Assembly: GCA_017610545.1 (NCBI GenBank)
Contig: JAFCBV010000043.1
Span: 1 to 9,559, forward strand
Direction: 5' to 3'
Length of the DNA: 9,559 nt
Origin: Candidatus Nanohalarchaeota archaeon
GTDB lineage: Archaea; EX4484-52; B79-G9
Within the stretch, counting starts at the first letter, position 1, and the number at the start of each line of letters is the position of its first letter. Positions 1 to 8,035 of this stretch are shown here, in pieces. The translations under genes and the position numbers were made by a program. The notes under the pieces are model-generated. The model had not been told where the DNA came from, made no database searches, and saw only the letters and a program-made list of their open reading frames with translations.

Positions 1-129
1 ATGGCAGGCGCGACAGGTGATATGATTGACAAGGTTGTAAAGATTATGGTTTCTGAAAAGAAAGTGCGCCTTGACAGGGCAAAGGAAGTTCTTCTGGAAA
101 TGCAGAAAGAAGAAGATATTCAAAATTAA
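1..129 (+). CDS. Unrecognised protein, probably the 3' end of a longer gene
   Basis: An open frame runs from the first base to a TAA at 127-129 and encodes 42 residues. An ATG lies exactly at base 1, but the window edge cuts here, so this is more likely an internal Met or an accident of the cut than a proven start. The peptide is highly charged and looks helical, with many Lys and Glu residues and regularly spaced Ile, Val and Leu (for example KVVKIMVSEKKVRLDRAKEV), as in the C-terminal helix of a soluble protein. No motif allows a family assignment. The stop lies 27 nt before the start of the surface glycoprotein. It could also be a complete small protein. The frame is plausible; the function is unknown. 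Confidence 0.5.
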   Translation: MAGATGDMIDKVVKIMVSEKKVRLDRAKEVLLEMQKEEDIQN

Positions 130-132
130 ATA
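122..132 (+). promoter_or_regulatory. Weak TATA-like box before the surface glycoprotein
   Basis: An A/T-rich stretch containing TTAAATA (126-132) lies about 28 nt before the ATG at 157. No Shine-Dalgarno sequence precedes that ATG. The spacing would suit a leaderless or nearly leaderless transcript, which is common in archaea. The box overlaps the end of the upstream gene and could simply be A/T-rich coding sequence, so support is weak. Confidence 0.25.
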
Positions 133-156
133 CGTGCTAGCCTCAAAATACTATTG

Positions 157-1614
157 ATGGACTCCGAGAATGTTTTGAAGGGATTTTTTGTTTTTCTATT
201 ATTTCTTGTTTTTGTGCCAATACTCATTGTCTTTGCAGAGCCTGATTGGTCGCTTAACAAAACCAATTTCACTGACATGACATACACAATCGATATCGTG
301 AGCCTTGAGTTCAATGTGACGTGGGATACAGTGTCTTCACTTGATACAGTCCTTATAGAACACAACCTGACAGGAGTTCTTCAGAATTATACTGTTGACA
401 ATAATGTCAGCGCAGAGTATTATTACAATTGGACAGGAATCCTTTCGGGCGGCGATTATGTCTGGCGCGAGTACGCAAACGACACATCACCTGCGATTAA
501 TCTTACAGACGAATTTTTCTTTACTGTTGCAAAGGCAGATTCGACAATATACTTGTATGTTAATGAAAGCCGCGCGAACTTCCAATCAGGTGGCGGGCAG
601 AATGTCAATGTGACCGTAGTCCTGCAGAACACGTCATCTGTGGATGTTGAGATAAGAACTAATTATTCTGATGGTGTAGATAAACAATGGGACACAGGAG
701 CAAGCCCACTTGAGAACACATCCGCTCTTCCGGTTGCAGGAATGTATTATTTCAATGCAACTTTTGCAGGAGATGAGAACTTTACAGGCTCAAGTGAGAG
801 CTGGATTGTGGCTGTTTCTCAGTCGTATCTTGAGGTCAATCTTACGTTTCCTTCAACAGAGTCAACGACGAATGTAATTCAGAACTATACATTTACAGTC
901 AATGCCAGCGTAATGTGCATGCAGGGAATATGCGGTACTGTGAACGGAACGGTGAGGTACAATGATTCCGGTACAGACCCGGACACCACAGTAAGCATTG
1001 CGTATGGCGCGACCCCTGTTTTCGTGGATGAGCAAATCCCGTTAGCTGAGAAGACTTGCGGGGTGATGAGCACGGGTGATGAGTGCAATCTTTCATGGGT
1101 GTTTAATGCAACAGGAACTATTGGAGAGGACGTGCGCCTTGGAGTTATCTTTAACGGAACATCTGCAGGAGTGCCACAAAACCACACAGACAACGCAACA
1201 ATTTCTATTTTTGGTTGTGTGACAGACATAACAACAACATGGTCTGGCATAGATTTCGGGGAGCTTTTGCCAAACACTGTCGGAAATGCCGCGTCAGGAA
1301 ATGACGGCGGGCTCTACAATATAACAGTCAATCCCGGAAGCTGTAATACAGACATTTACATCAAGGGGACAAATATCACCAATGAAACCTTTGGTTCCTA
1401 TATTCCGATAATCAATTTTTCGTGGAGCAGCACGTCAAATGTGTACGCGTCTTCGTCTGCCATGCAGGAGACATACATTTCATTAAAGCCAAATGTGCCT
1501 CAAAACACGAACGTGACTACATGGTATTGGCTGGATGTACCGCCTGTATACGCGGGCGCGTACAACGGCACAATATACGTTTCAGGTGTTATAAGTGGAG
1601 ACCCGGCGCCTTAG
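157..1614 (+). CDS. Secreted, heavily glycosylated Ig-like surface protein
   Basis: A 485-residue exported protein. Residues about 9-27 form a long hydrophobic signal segment ending VFAEP, with cleavage plausible after Ala27. The mature part is beta-rich, and I count about 32 N-x-S/T sequons, roughly one per 15 residues, as in archaeal S-layer and other surface glycoproteins. Apparent beta-sandwich repeats lie at about 30-125, 128-222, 224-353 and 354-478. Six cysteines (254, 259, 301, 310, 354, 396) could form three disulfides. The last domain has DFGELLPN (366-373) and ends with WLDVPP...AGAYNGTIYVSG, the closing-strand style of many Ig-like repeats. There is no C-terminal membrane helix, so it must be held by a partner, polymerise or be released. 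ATG 157 is preferred to TTG 154; neither has a clear ribosome binding site. The last 20 nt overlap the next gene, a membrane-anchored Ig-like protein that is a likely partner. No named family is recognised. Confidence 0.85.
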   Translation: MDSENVLKGFFVFLLFLVFVPILIVFAEPDWSLNKTNFTDMTYTIDIVSLEFNVTWDTVSSLDTVLIEHNLTGVLQNYTVDNNVSAEYYYNWTGILSGGDYVWREYANDTSPAINLTDEFFFTVAKADSTIYLYVNESRANFQSGGGQNVNVTVVLQNTSSVDVEIRTNYSDGVDKQWDTGASPLENTSALPVAGMYYFNATFAGDENFTGSSESWIVAVSQSYLEVNLTFPSTESTTNVIQNYTFTVNASVMCMQGICGTVNGTVRYNDSGTDPDTTVSIAYGATPVFVDEQIPLAEKTCGVMSTGDECNLSWVFNATGTIGEDVRLGVIFNGTSAGVPQNHTDNATISIFGCVTDITTTWSGIDFGELLPNTVGNAASGNDGGLYNITVNPGSCNTDIYIKGTNITNETFGSYIPIINFSWSSTSNVYASSSAMQETYISLKPNVPQNTNVTTWYWLDVPPVYAGAYNGTIYVSGVISGDPAP

Positions 1615-2263
1615 TTTGTATTTGATGATTCTGGTTTTTTTAGCGCCAGCAATTTTCTCTGCTACAGCAAATGCAATATCTCTTGGGACATATCCCAAGT
1701 CAGACACTGTTTTTGTATCTGCAGGAAGTTATGCAACAGTAGATATTCTTTTCTGGAATACAGGTACTGAAAAATATTCTGTTGAGATTGAACCCCGAAG
1801 GCAACCCGAAAGATGGTATGTTGTTGCAGTTCCAAAAAAATTCGAGATTGGGCCGGGAGTTGAATATATTCAAAAAGAGGACCTGCTTTTGCCCGGACAA
1901 AGCGCACCCATTGCTGCAAGAGTGGTTCGTGTTGTGATAAGCGTGCCTCTGAGCGCAAGGGCAGGTGAATATGAAGTTGCATTGCAGGCTCTTGCAGGTG
2001 GCGGGGATGGAGTTATGTCTGTTTCGCAGGCAAGAGTTTTCAGTTTTCAGGTTCATGTTGAAAATTCAGGAGATGTTTCATCATCCGAGCAGGAGGCAGA
2101 GAAACCAATCATGACGGATTTTGAAGAGATGGGGCAGGGAATTATTGCAAGAGAAGAGGTTCCATTTACACAAGAAAATTCAGGCAATAGCCGTATTTTT
2201 TTCATAATAATTATAACTGTCTTGATACTAGGCGCCTCATGGAGAATAATGGTTTCAAAATAA
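1595..2263 (+). CDS. Ig-like exported protein with C-terminal membrane anchor
   Basis: A 222-residue protein starting at GTG 1595, inside the 3' end of the glycoprotein gene (20-nt overlap). The start is supported by AGGTG at 1584-1588, six bases upstream, and by a proper signal peptide: Arg4-Arg5, a hydrophobic core at 8-22 and an Ala-rich cleavage region near ATANA (23-27). Residues about 28-157 look like one or two beta-sandwich domains (strands such as YATVDILFWNTGTEKYSVEI and ARAGEYEVALQAL). An acidic, Ser-rich linker follows (158-198), then one membrane helix (about 200-217) and a short tail, WRIMVSK, that would lie inside. The order signal, Ig-like domain, linker, helix resembles the general plan of surface-complex anchor proteins such as the bacterial WxL-associated DUF916 proteins, but homology is not shown. 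The overlap suggests translational coupling and a joint role with the glycoprotein. Confidence 0.82.
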   Translation: METRRLSLYLMILVFLAPAIFSATANAISLGTYPKSDTVFVSAGSYATVDILFWNTGTEKYSVEIEPRRQPERWYVVAVPKKFEIGPGVEYIQKEDLLLPGQSAPIAARVVRVVISVPLSARAGEYEVALQALAGGGDGVMSVSQARVFSFQVHVENSGDVSSSEQEAEKPIMTDFEEMGQGIIAREEVPFTQENSGNSRIFFIIIITVLILGASWRIMVSK

Positions 2264-2302
2264 GGCTACAGGGCACACCGTCATATGTCGAACTGATTGT
2301 TT

Positions 2303-2317
2303 ACCTATTTGTTAGGT
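2303..2317. repeat. Inverted repeat ACCTA-TTTGT-TAGGT beside the TATA box
   Basis: A perfect 5-bp inverted repeat with a 5-nt loop, followed at once by a run of T (2317-2321). As RNA it could be a weak terminator hairpin for the surface genes. As DNA it covers the place of the BRE element upstream of the TATA-like box and could be an operator for the mevalonate genes. It is short, so chance remains possible. Confidence 0.35.
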
Positions 2318-2324
2318 TTTTAAA
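2317..2324 (+). promoter_or_regulatory. TATA-like box for the HMG-CoA synthase operon
   Basis: TTTTTAAA followed by GATATC lies in the gap after the surface module. With the usual archaeal spacing of about 25 nt, transcription would begin near 2345 and give a leader of some 35-40 nt that includes the GGGGAGAT ribosome binding site. It is the only good TATA-like sequence in the gap. Confidence 0.5.
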
Positions 2325-2382
2325 GATATCTCTGCCCTAATCACAATATACACATTCTGATTCTCGAAAAATTGGGGAGATT

Positions 2383-4547
<2,165 letters not shown>

Positions 4548-4552
4548 TTTTT

Positions 4553-4963
4553 ATGCACAAAACATCAGTTCCAGGGGTTTGGAGAAGGTTCAAGAACAGG
4601 TATCAAATAGTTGGCACTCAATGTGAGACATGTAAAACAAATTTCTATCCACCGCGCGAGCTTTGTCCAAAGTGCAGGCGAGGCGGAAAAATTTCTGAAA
4701 AGAAATTTGCAGGACTAGGAAAAATTGTTACCTATACGCGTGTTCACGCTGCGCCTGCGGGTTATGAGAAGCAAGTGCCTTATGCAGTTGCAATTGTGCA
4801 ACTTGAAGAGGGGCCAATGCTTACAACTCAGATTGTTGATTACAATACTGATGAGCTGAAAATAGGGCAGAGTGTTCGGGCGACATTTCGGAAAATGTAT
4901 GAGGATGGGGATGAGGGGATTATACACTACGGGACAAAATTCACTCCAATACGAGAGTCTTAA
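4553..4963 (+). CDS. DUF35 zinc-ribbon/OB-fold protein of the thiolase-HMG-CoA synthase complex
   Basis: 136 residues. The N-terminal part has a rubredoxin-like zinc ribbon with Cys24-x2-Cys27 and Cys38-x2-Cys41 (GTQCETCKTNFYPPRELCPKC); the rest is an OB-fold (about 55-130) containing GKIVTYTRVHAAP and VPYAVAIVQLEEG. This is the standard layout of the DUF35 family. In archaea this protein is known to bridge thiolase and HMG-CoA synthase and to take part in the shared CoA/pantetheine site that passes acetoacetyl-CoA between them. Its position directly after both genes, with AGGAGAT as ribosome binding site overlapping the thiolase stop, fits that role. All four zinc ligands are present, so the scaffold looks intact although the thiolase gene is broken. 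Confidence 0.93.
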   Translation: MHKTSVPGVWRRFKNRYQIVGTQCETCKTNFYPPRELCPKCRRGGKISEKKFAGLGKIVTYTRVHAAPAGYEKQVPYAVAIVQLEEGPMLTTQIVDYNTDELKIGQSVRATFRKMYEDGDEGIIHYGTKFTPIRES

Positions 4964-4965
4964 AA

Positions 4966-5706
4966 ATGTTTTCTAAATTAGCAGGCGGTCTTGCAGAAAA
5001 AATTGACCCAAGCATTTCTGTTCAGACAAAATGCGATTCTGTTGAAACCACTAATCTGAAAGAGTACAATTCTGTTAATCAGCATACCTGTAATCCAACG
5101 AAGTTTGCCGAAAAAAGAAAAGGGCTTTCTGTTCTATTGCCTGAGCTTCCAACAAGAGATTCTGTTGCAGAATCTATTGCATTTCTCAAACTGCACAAGC
5201 TGTATTACCCTCTTGCATCTGTTGTCGGAATGATGTTGCTTTATGTTGTATATCGGCCGGCTTTTTTGGTTCTTTCATTTATTGTGCTGGGTGTTGTAAG
5301 CAGGATTCACCAGAGATTCCTTCGCGGGATTAGCATAGGCTTTGAGACAATAATCTTCGGCATGGCGATTGTCGGAAGGCTGTACGGTCCGTGGCCTGCT
5401 GTTTTAATTGGTTTCATAGCGCTCCCGATAAGCGTTGTTTATACTGAAGAGGATGTCAAGTGGATGCCTGTCGCGCTTGCAGGAATGGTTCTTACAGGAT
5501 TTCTTGCAGGTACCTTGCCTGTAATGAATATACTTATGCTTGGAATTGTTTTGACGCTGGTGTATGATGTAGCGACGTGTTCAGTGTATTTGTTTGTGTT
5601 TCGCTCACGGATTTTTACGACGGGATTGTTTGCAGCAAGTCATATTATGTTTAATTATTTTCTTTTCTCTTATTTCGGGGAAACAGTTTTAAGCATGCTT
5701 GCATAA
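4966..5706 (+). CDS. Unrecognised multi-pass membrane protein in a lipid locus
   Basis: 246 residues; family not recognised. Residues 1-75 are polar and probably disordered, with two Cys (23 and 42), each in a C-[DN]-x context. From about 82 to the end there are some six hydrophobic segments (about 82-96, 98-113, 124-140, 142-159, 167-210 as probably two, and 218-238). Short features include GRLYGPWPAVLIGF (137-150), TEEDVKW in a loop (160-166), VYDVAT (199-204) and SHIMFNYF near the end (225-232). The compact six-helix layout recalls substrate-binding S components of ECF transporters or small lipid-related membrane proteins, but no diagnostic motif of either is visible, nor of CDP-archaeol synthase. 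The start lies 2 nt after the DUF35 stop and the end 9 nt before thioredoxin, so it is very probably co-transcribed with the isoprenoid and phospholipid genes. The ribosome binding site is weak, consistent with coupling. Confidence 0.85.
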   Translation: MFSKLAGGLAEKIDPSISVQTKCDSVETTNLKEYNSVNQHTCNPTKFAEKRKGLSVLLPELPTRDSVAESIAFLKLHKLYYPLASVVGMMLLYVVYRPAFLVLSFIVLGVVSRIHQRFLRGISIGFETIIFGMAIVGRLYGPWPAVLIGFIALPISVVYTEEDVKWMPVALAGMVLTGFLAGTLPVMNILMLGIVLTLVYDVATCSVYLFVFRSRIFTTGLFAASHIMFNYFLFSYFGETVLSMLA

Positions 5707-5715
5707 TGTGATGTT

Positions 5716-6036
5716 ATGAGTTTAGTTCATCTGACAGAGGAAAATTTTGACGGCGAAGTTATACAATCAGATATTCCTGTGCTTGTTGACTTTTGGGCGA
5801 CATGGTGTCCTCCATGCAAAATACTTGCACCTGTTTTTGAAGAGCTTGCAGGAGAATACGAAGGCAAGATGAATTTTGCAAAGCTTGACACTGATGAGGT
5901 TCGGGCTGTTGCGCAAAAATATAGCATAATGAGCATTCCGACATTGATTGTTTTCAAGGGCGGAAAAGAGGTTGAGCGCATGGTTGGCGCTTTGCCGAAA
6001 GAGTCTTTGAAAGAAAAGATTGATGCTCTTCTTTAA
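5716..6036 (+). CDS. trxA: Thioredoxin with CPPC active site
   Basis: A 106-residue single-domain thioredoxin, the usual length, with no signal peptide, so cytoplasmic. It reduces protein disulfides through Cys31 and Cys34 in FWATWCPPCKILAP. The cis-proline is Pro75 in MSIPTLIVF, and Asp25 in LVDFW is the conserved buried acid. The active site reads CPPC rather than the classic CGPC; the second residue tunes redox potential in this family, so a different redox behaviour is possible. GTGAT (5708-5712) precedes ATG 5716. It lies between an unknown membrane protein and archaetidylserine decarboxylase; the spacing suggests co-transcription, but no functional tie to lipid synthesis is evident. Confidence 0.95.
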   Translation: MSLVHLTEENFDGEVIQSDIPVLVDFWATWCPPCKILAPVFEELAGEYEGKMNFAKLDTDEVRAVAQKYSIMSIPTLIVFKGGKEVERMVGALPKESLKEKIDALL

Positions 6037-6046
6037 GCAGTAGACT

Positions 6047-6694
6047 GTGGAATACATGCAGATTCTTCGTGATGGGTATTATTTCTTTTTTGTATTCTTA
6101 GTCTTTTCGTCAGTTTCTTATTTTTTTAATGGATATATTTCAATACTGTTTTTACTGGTTGGGGTGTTTTGTGTGTTGTTTTTTAGAGACCCTGATCGAA
6201 AGACAGTTTCTGATGATACACTTGTTTATTCAGCGTGCGACGGAAAAATCATGGATATTTGTGAGACTTCGGAGCCCGAATTTTTGAAAACAAAGGCTGT
6301 GCAGATTTCGGCTTTTCTTTCACCTTTTGATGTGCATATTAACAGGGCTCCGATTAAAGGAATGGTCGTGAAGCAGGAGCGAATAGGTCATGGCTTTGCA
6401 CCGGCTTTTCTTGAAAGCGCAAAAGACAATTCCAAAAACTTCATTTTGATAAAAGGCAGAAGAGCGGATGCGCTTGTTGTTCAGGTAGTTGGTCTTGTTG
6501 CAAGGCGCATTGTTTCCTGGGTTGGTGTGGGCGACAAGATTTTGCAGGGGCAGAAAATAGGGATGCTTCGTTTTGGCTCGCGGACAGACGTTTTTGTGCC
6601 GAAGTCAAAAGTAAAAAAAATTCTTGTAAAAAAGGGAGAGCGGGTTTTTGCAGGAAAGACTGTTTTAATTCAATTAAATAATATAAGGACGTAA
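6047..6694 (+). CDS. psd: Archaetidylserine decarboxylase proenzyme (phosphatidylserine decarboxylase family)
   Basis: Decarboxylates archaetidylserine to archaetidylethanolamine. It belongs to the short, PSD-related form of the family (about 200-215 residues). From GTG 6047 it has 215 residues; ATG 6056 is an equally possible start, and neither has a strong ribosome binding site. Two membrane segments lie at about 11-27 and 31-46, followed by the family signature FRDPDR (46-51). Then come SACDGKIMDI (62-71; Asp65 is the expected catalytic Asp), SPFDVHINRAP (92-102; His97) and the self-cleavage site Gly177-Ser178 in LRFGSRTDVFVP, where Ser178 becomes the pyruvoyl group of the small subunit. 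All key residues are present. It starts 10 nt after thioredoxin, and the next gene encodes the enzyme that makes its substrate. Confidence 0.93.
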   Translation: MEYMQILRDGYYFFFVFLVFSSVSYFFNGYISILFLLVGVFCVLFFRDPDRKTVSDDTLVYSACDGKIMDICETSEPEFLKTKAVQISAFLSPFDVHINRAPIKGMVVKQERIGHGFAPAFLESAKDNSKNFILIKGRRADALVVQVVGLVARRIVSWVGVGDKILQGQKIGMLRFGSRTDVFVPKSKVKKILVKKGERVFAGKTVLIQLNNIRT

Positions 6695-6716
6695 GAAGAA
6701 ATATTCTTGAGATCAT

Positions 6717-7427
6717 ATGCCCTACAAATATAAGACCGGTGGAAAGAGGCGCGCAGCTTCTGTTAAAATTCGCACAGGCCTTCCGACGCTTTTTACAGTT
6801 GCAAATGCGCTGTTTGGATTTTTGTCAATAATACATACTGCCAGAGGCGCGTATTCTGATGCGGCGATTCTTATTTTTGTTGCAATGCTCTTTGATGCCG
6901 TGGATGGGCGGGTTGCGCGAAAGATGGGCGTCACAAGTGACTTTGGAGTTGAGGTAGATTCTCTTGCAGATGCAATTTCTTTTGGAGCCGCTCCTGCATT
7001 TCTTGTATATATGCAGTGGTTTCAGCAGTACAATTATCTTGGAATGCTTATTGCGTCAAGCATAGTTGTCTGCGGCATACTACGTCTCGCGCGTTTCAAT
7101 ATTACCGGACCTGAACCGTATTTTATTGGGCTTCCGATACCTGCTGTCGGTGCGTTTCTTGCAATGCTTGTGCTTTCAGGCACAAATATCGCATCGAACC
7201 AGCTCGCAATATGGGTGCTTGCATTGTCGTATTTGATGGTGTCAAACGTAAGATACCCGAATTTCAAGCAGCGTATCAGGACTAAGAACATGTCGCTTTT
7301 CATATTTGGCTTTGCACTTTTGGCAGTTTTGGTGATGCTCATTGATCCGAATAAGTTTCTTATATTTCCATTTCTTTACTATATTTTAGCAGGTCCTATT
7401 GTGGAGGCAAAAAAAAGACGGGAATAA
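6717..7427 (+). CDS. pssA: Archaetidylserine synthase (CDP-alcohol phosphatidyltransferase family)
   Basis: Transfers the archaetidyl group from CDP-archaeol to L-serine, giving the substrate of the decarboxylase encoded just upstream. The 236-residue integral membrane protein has a basic N-terminus, several hydrophobic segments from about residue 22 to 228, and a Lys/Arg-rich tail. The full CDP-alcohol phosphotransferase motif is present: Asp60-x2-Asp63-Gly64-x2-Ala67-Arg68-x8-Gly77-x3-Asp81-x3-Asp85 (FDAVDGRVARK then DFGVEVDSLAD). The following LPIPAVGAFLAM (139-150) and early LPTLFTVANALFGFLS (22-37) are typical of the serine-using subgroup; other head-group substrates are possible but less likely given the neighbour. 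The gene starts 22 nt after the decarboxylase. TGAGATC (6708-6714) lies very close to the ATG and is a poor ribosome binding site. Confidence 0.92.
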   Translation: MPYKYKTGGKRRAASVKIRTGLPTLFTVANALFGFLSIIHTARGAYSDAAILIFVAMLFDAVDGRVARKMGVTSDFGVEVDSLADAISFGAAPAFLVYMQWFQQYNYLGMLIASSIVVCGILRLARFNITGPEPYFIGLPIPAVGAFLAMLVLSGTNIASNQLAIWVLALSYLMVSNVRYPNFKQRIRTKNMSLFIFGFALLAVLVMLIDPNKFLIFPFLYYILAGPIVEAKKRRE

Positions 7428-7459
7428 TTGTATTTAACAGAACCAAAATCCACACAACC

Positions 7460-7468
7460 TTTATAAAA
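7460..7468 (+). promoter_or_regulatory. TATA box of the ribosomal protein cluster
   Basis: TTTATAAAA in the gap after archaetidylserine synthase is the best TATA box in the window. Transcription is expected about 24-26 nt downstream, near 7488-7490. That places any L44e start at TTG 7470 upstream of the transcript and supports a start at 7509 or 7518. Confidence 0.7.
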
Positions 7469-7488
7469 TTTGCTTGGGCACTATTTAC

Positions 7489-7505
7489 ACGTTTTCTCTA
7501 AACGT
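7489..7505 (+). repeat. Leader hairpin ACGTTT-TCTCT-AAACGT before L44e
   Basis: A perfect 6-bp inverted repeat with a 5-nt loop begins at the predicted transcription start and ends one base before AGGGTGG, the presumed ribosome binding region of L44e. It may form a 5' hairpin that affects translation or mRNA stability, or act as a DNA operator at the start site. Chance is not excluded for a stem of this size. Confidence 0.4.
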
Positions 7506-7508
7506 AGG

Positions 7509-7829
7509 GTGGTTATTATTAAGATTCCAAAAACTGTATCGCACTATTGTCCTTCGTGCAAAAAGCACACACAGCAGACCGTAGATCGCGTGAAGACAAG
7601 CGGTAGAAGAAAAACCAGCAATTTGAAGGCCGGAAGCCGGTACAGGCTTAAAAAGGTCAACAAAGGCTATGGTGGTTCCCCATATCCGCTCATACAAAAC
7701 GGCGTGAAGTATGGTGCAAAGACGTCCCAGAAGATACTTTTACGGTACAAGTGCAAGGATTGCGGTAAAAAGAGCCAGGGAAACAATCCTATTCGTGCAA
7801 AAAAGTTTGAAATTGAGGCAAAGGAGTGA
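7509..7829 (+). CDS. rpl44e: 50S ribosomal protein L44e
   Basis: Zinc-binding large-subunit protein of archaea and eukaryotes. The conserved start of the family is M-K-I-P-K-T-V; here it reads I-K-I-P-K-T-V, with ATT at 7518 in the place of the initiator. The nearest usual start codon is GTG 7509, which would add three residues (MVI) and give 106 residues; a start at ATT 7518 would give 103. The zinc ligands are Cys14-x2-Cys17 (HYCPSCKKHT) and Cys82-x2-Cys85 (YKCKDCGKK), counted from GTG 7509. The middle is Lys/Arg-rich (SGRRKTSNLK, YRLKKVNKGYGGSPYP), suiting rRNA contact. GGTG (7508-7511) lies six bases before ATT 7518 but overlaps GTG 7509. It is the first gene of the translation cluster and is followed by S27e after 6 nt. 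Confidence 0.93.
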   Translation: MVIIKIPKTVSHYCPSCKKHTQQTVDRVKTSGRRKTSNLKAGSRYRLKKVNKGYGGSPYPLIQNGVKYGAKTSQKILLRYKCKDCGKKSQGNNPIRAKKFEIEAKE

Positions 7830-7835
7830 ATACTT

Positions 7836-8003
7836 ATGTCAGGCAAATTCGTTAAAGTAAAGTGCCCGAAGTGTAACAATGAGCAGAATATATTCAGCAA
7901 GCCTGCAACTGTGGTGAAGTGCCTTGTTTGCGAAGATGTTCTTGCAAAGAACACTGGCGGGGAATGCAGCGTTTCAGCAACAGTCATACAAATTCTAGAA
8001 TAG
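7836..8003 (+). CDS. rps27e: 30S ribosomal protein S27e
   Basis: A 55-residue zinc-ribbon protein of the small ribosomal subunit. It has Cys10-x2-Cys13 (VKCPKCNNEQ) and Cys29-x2-Cys32 (VKCLVCEDVLAK), the family's four zinc ligands, preceded by GKFVKVK and followed by the closing strand VSATVIQILE. The length is slightly under the typical 60 or so. AAGGAGTGA (7821-7829), at the end of L44e, is its ribosome binding site and includes the L44e stop. The pair L44e-S27e is a standard archaeal gene order, followed by aIF2-alpha as here. Confidence 0.95.
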   Translation: MSGKFVKVKCPKCNNEQNIFSKPATVVKCLVCEDVLAKNTGGECSVSATVIQILE

Positions 8004-8035
8004 TTAGTTGACCTGCTTGTAAAGGAGTCATTATT

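Larger units (their letters stand above)
2264..2382. other. Intergenic gap between the surface module and the mevalonate genes
   Basis: This 119-nt non-coding gap is the largest before the translation cluster. It holds a small inverted repeat (2303-2317), a TATA-like box next to it (2317-2324) and, just before the HMG-CoA synthase start, GGGGAGAT (2374-2381). No RNA gene or longer conserved structure is visible. Confidence 0.6.

Noticed and set aside
885..1277. Antisense open frame of 130 codons inside the surface glycoprotein gene
   Set aside because: It is a shadow of a real gene on the + strand; no motif, no promoter and no plausible ribosome binding site.
6696..6708. AAGAA-ATA-TTCTT inverted repeat between the decarboxylase and synthase genes
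   Set aside because: Only five A/T-rich pairs with a three-base loop and no T run; easily due to chance in A/T-rich spacer.
7470..7508. Upstream TTG start for L44e giving 13 extra residues before GTG 7509
   Set aside because: The TATA box at 7460-7468 predicts transcription to begin near 7489, after this TTG, and the extra residues do not fit the family N-terminus.
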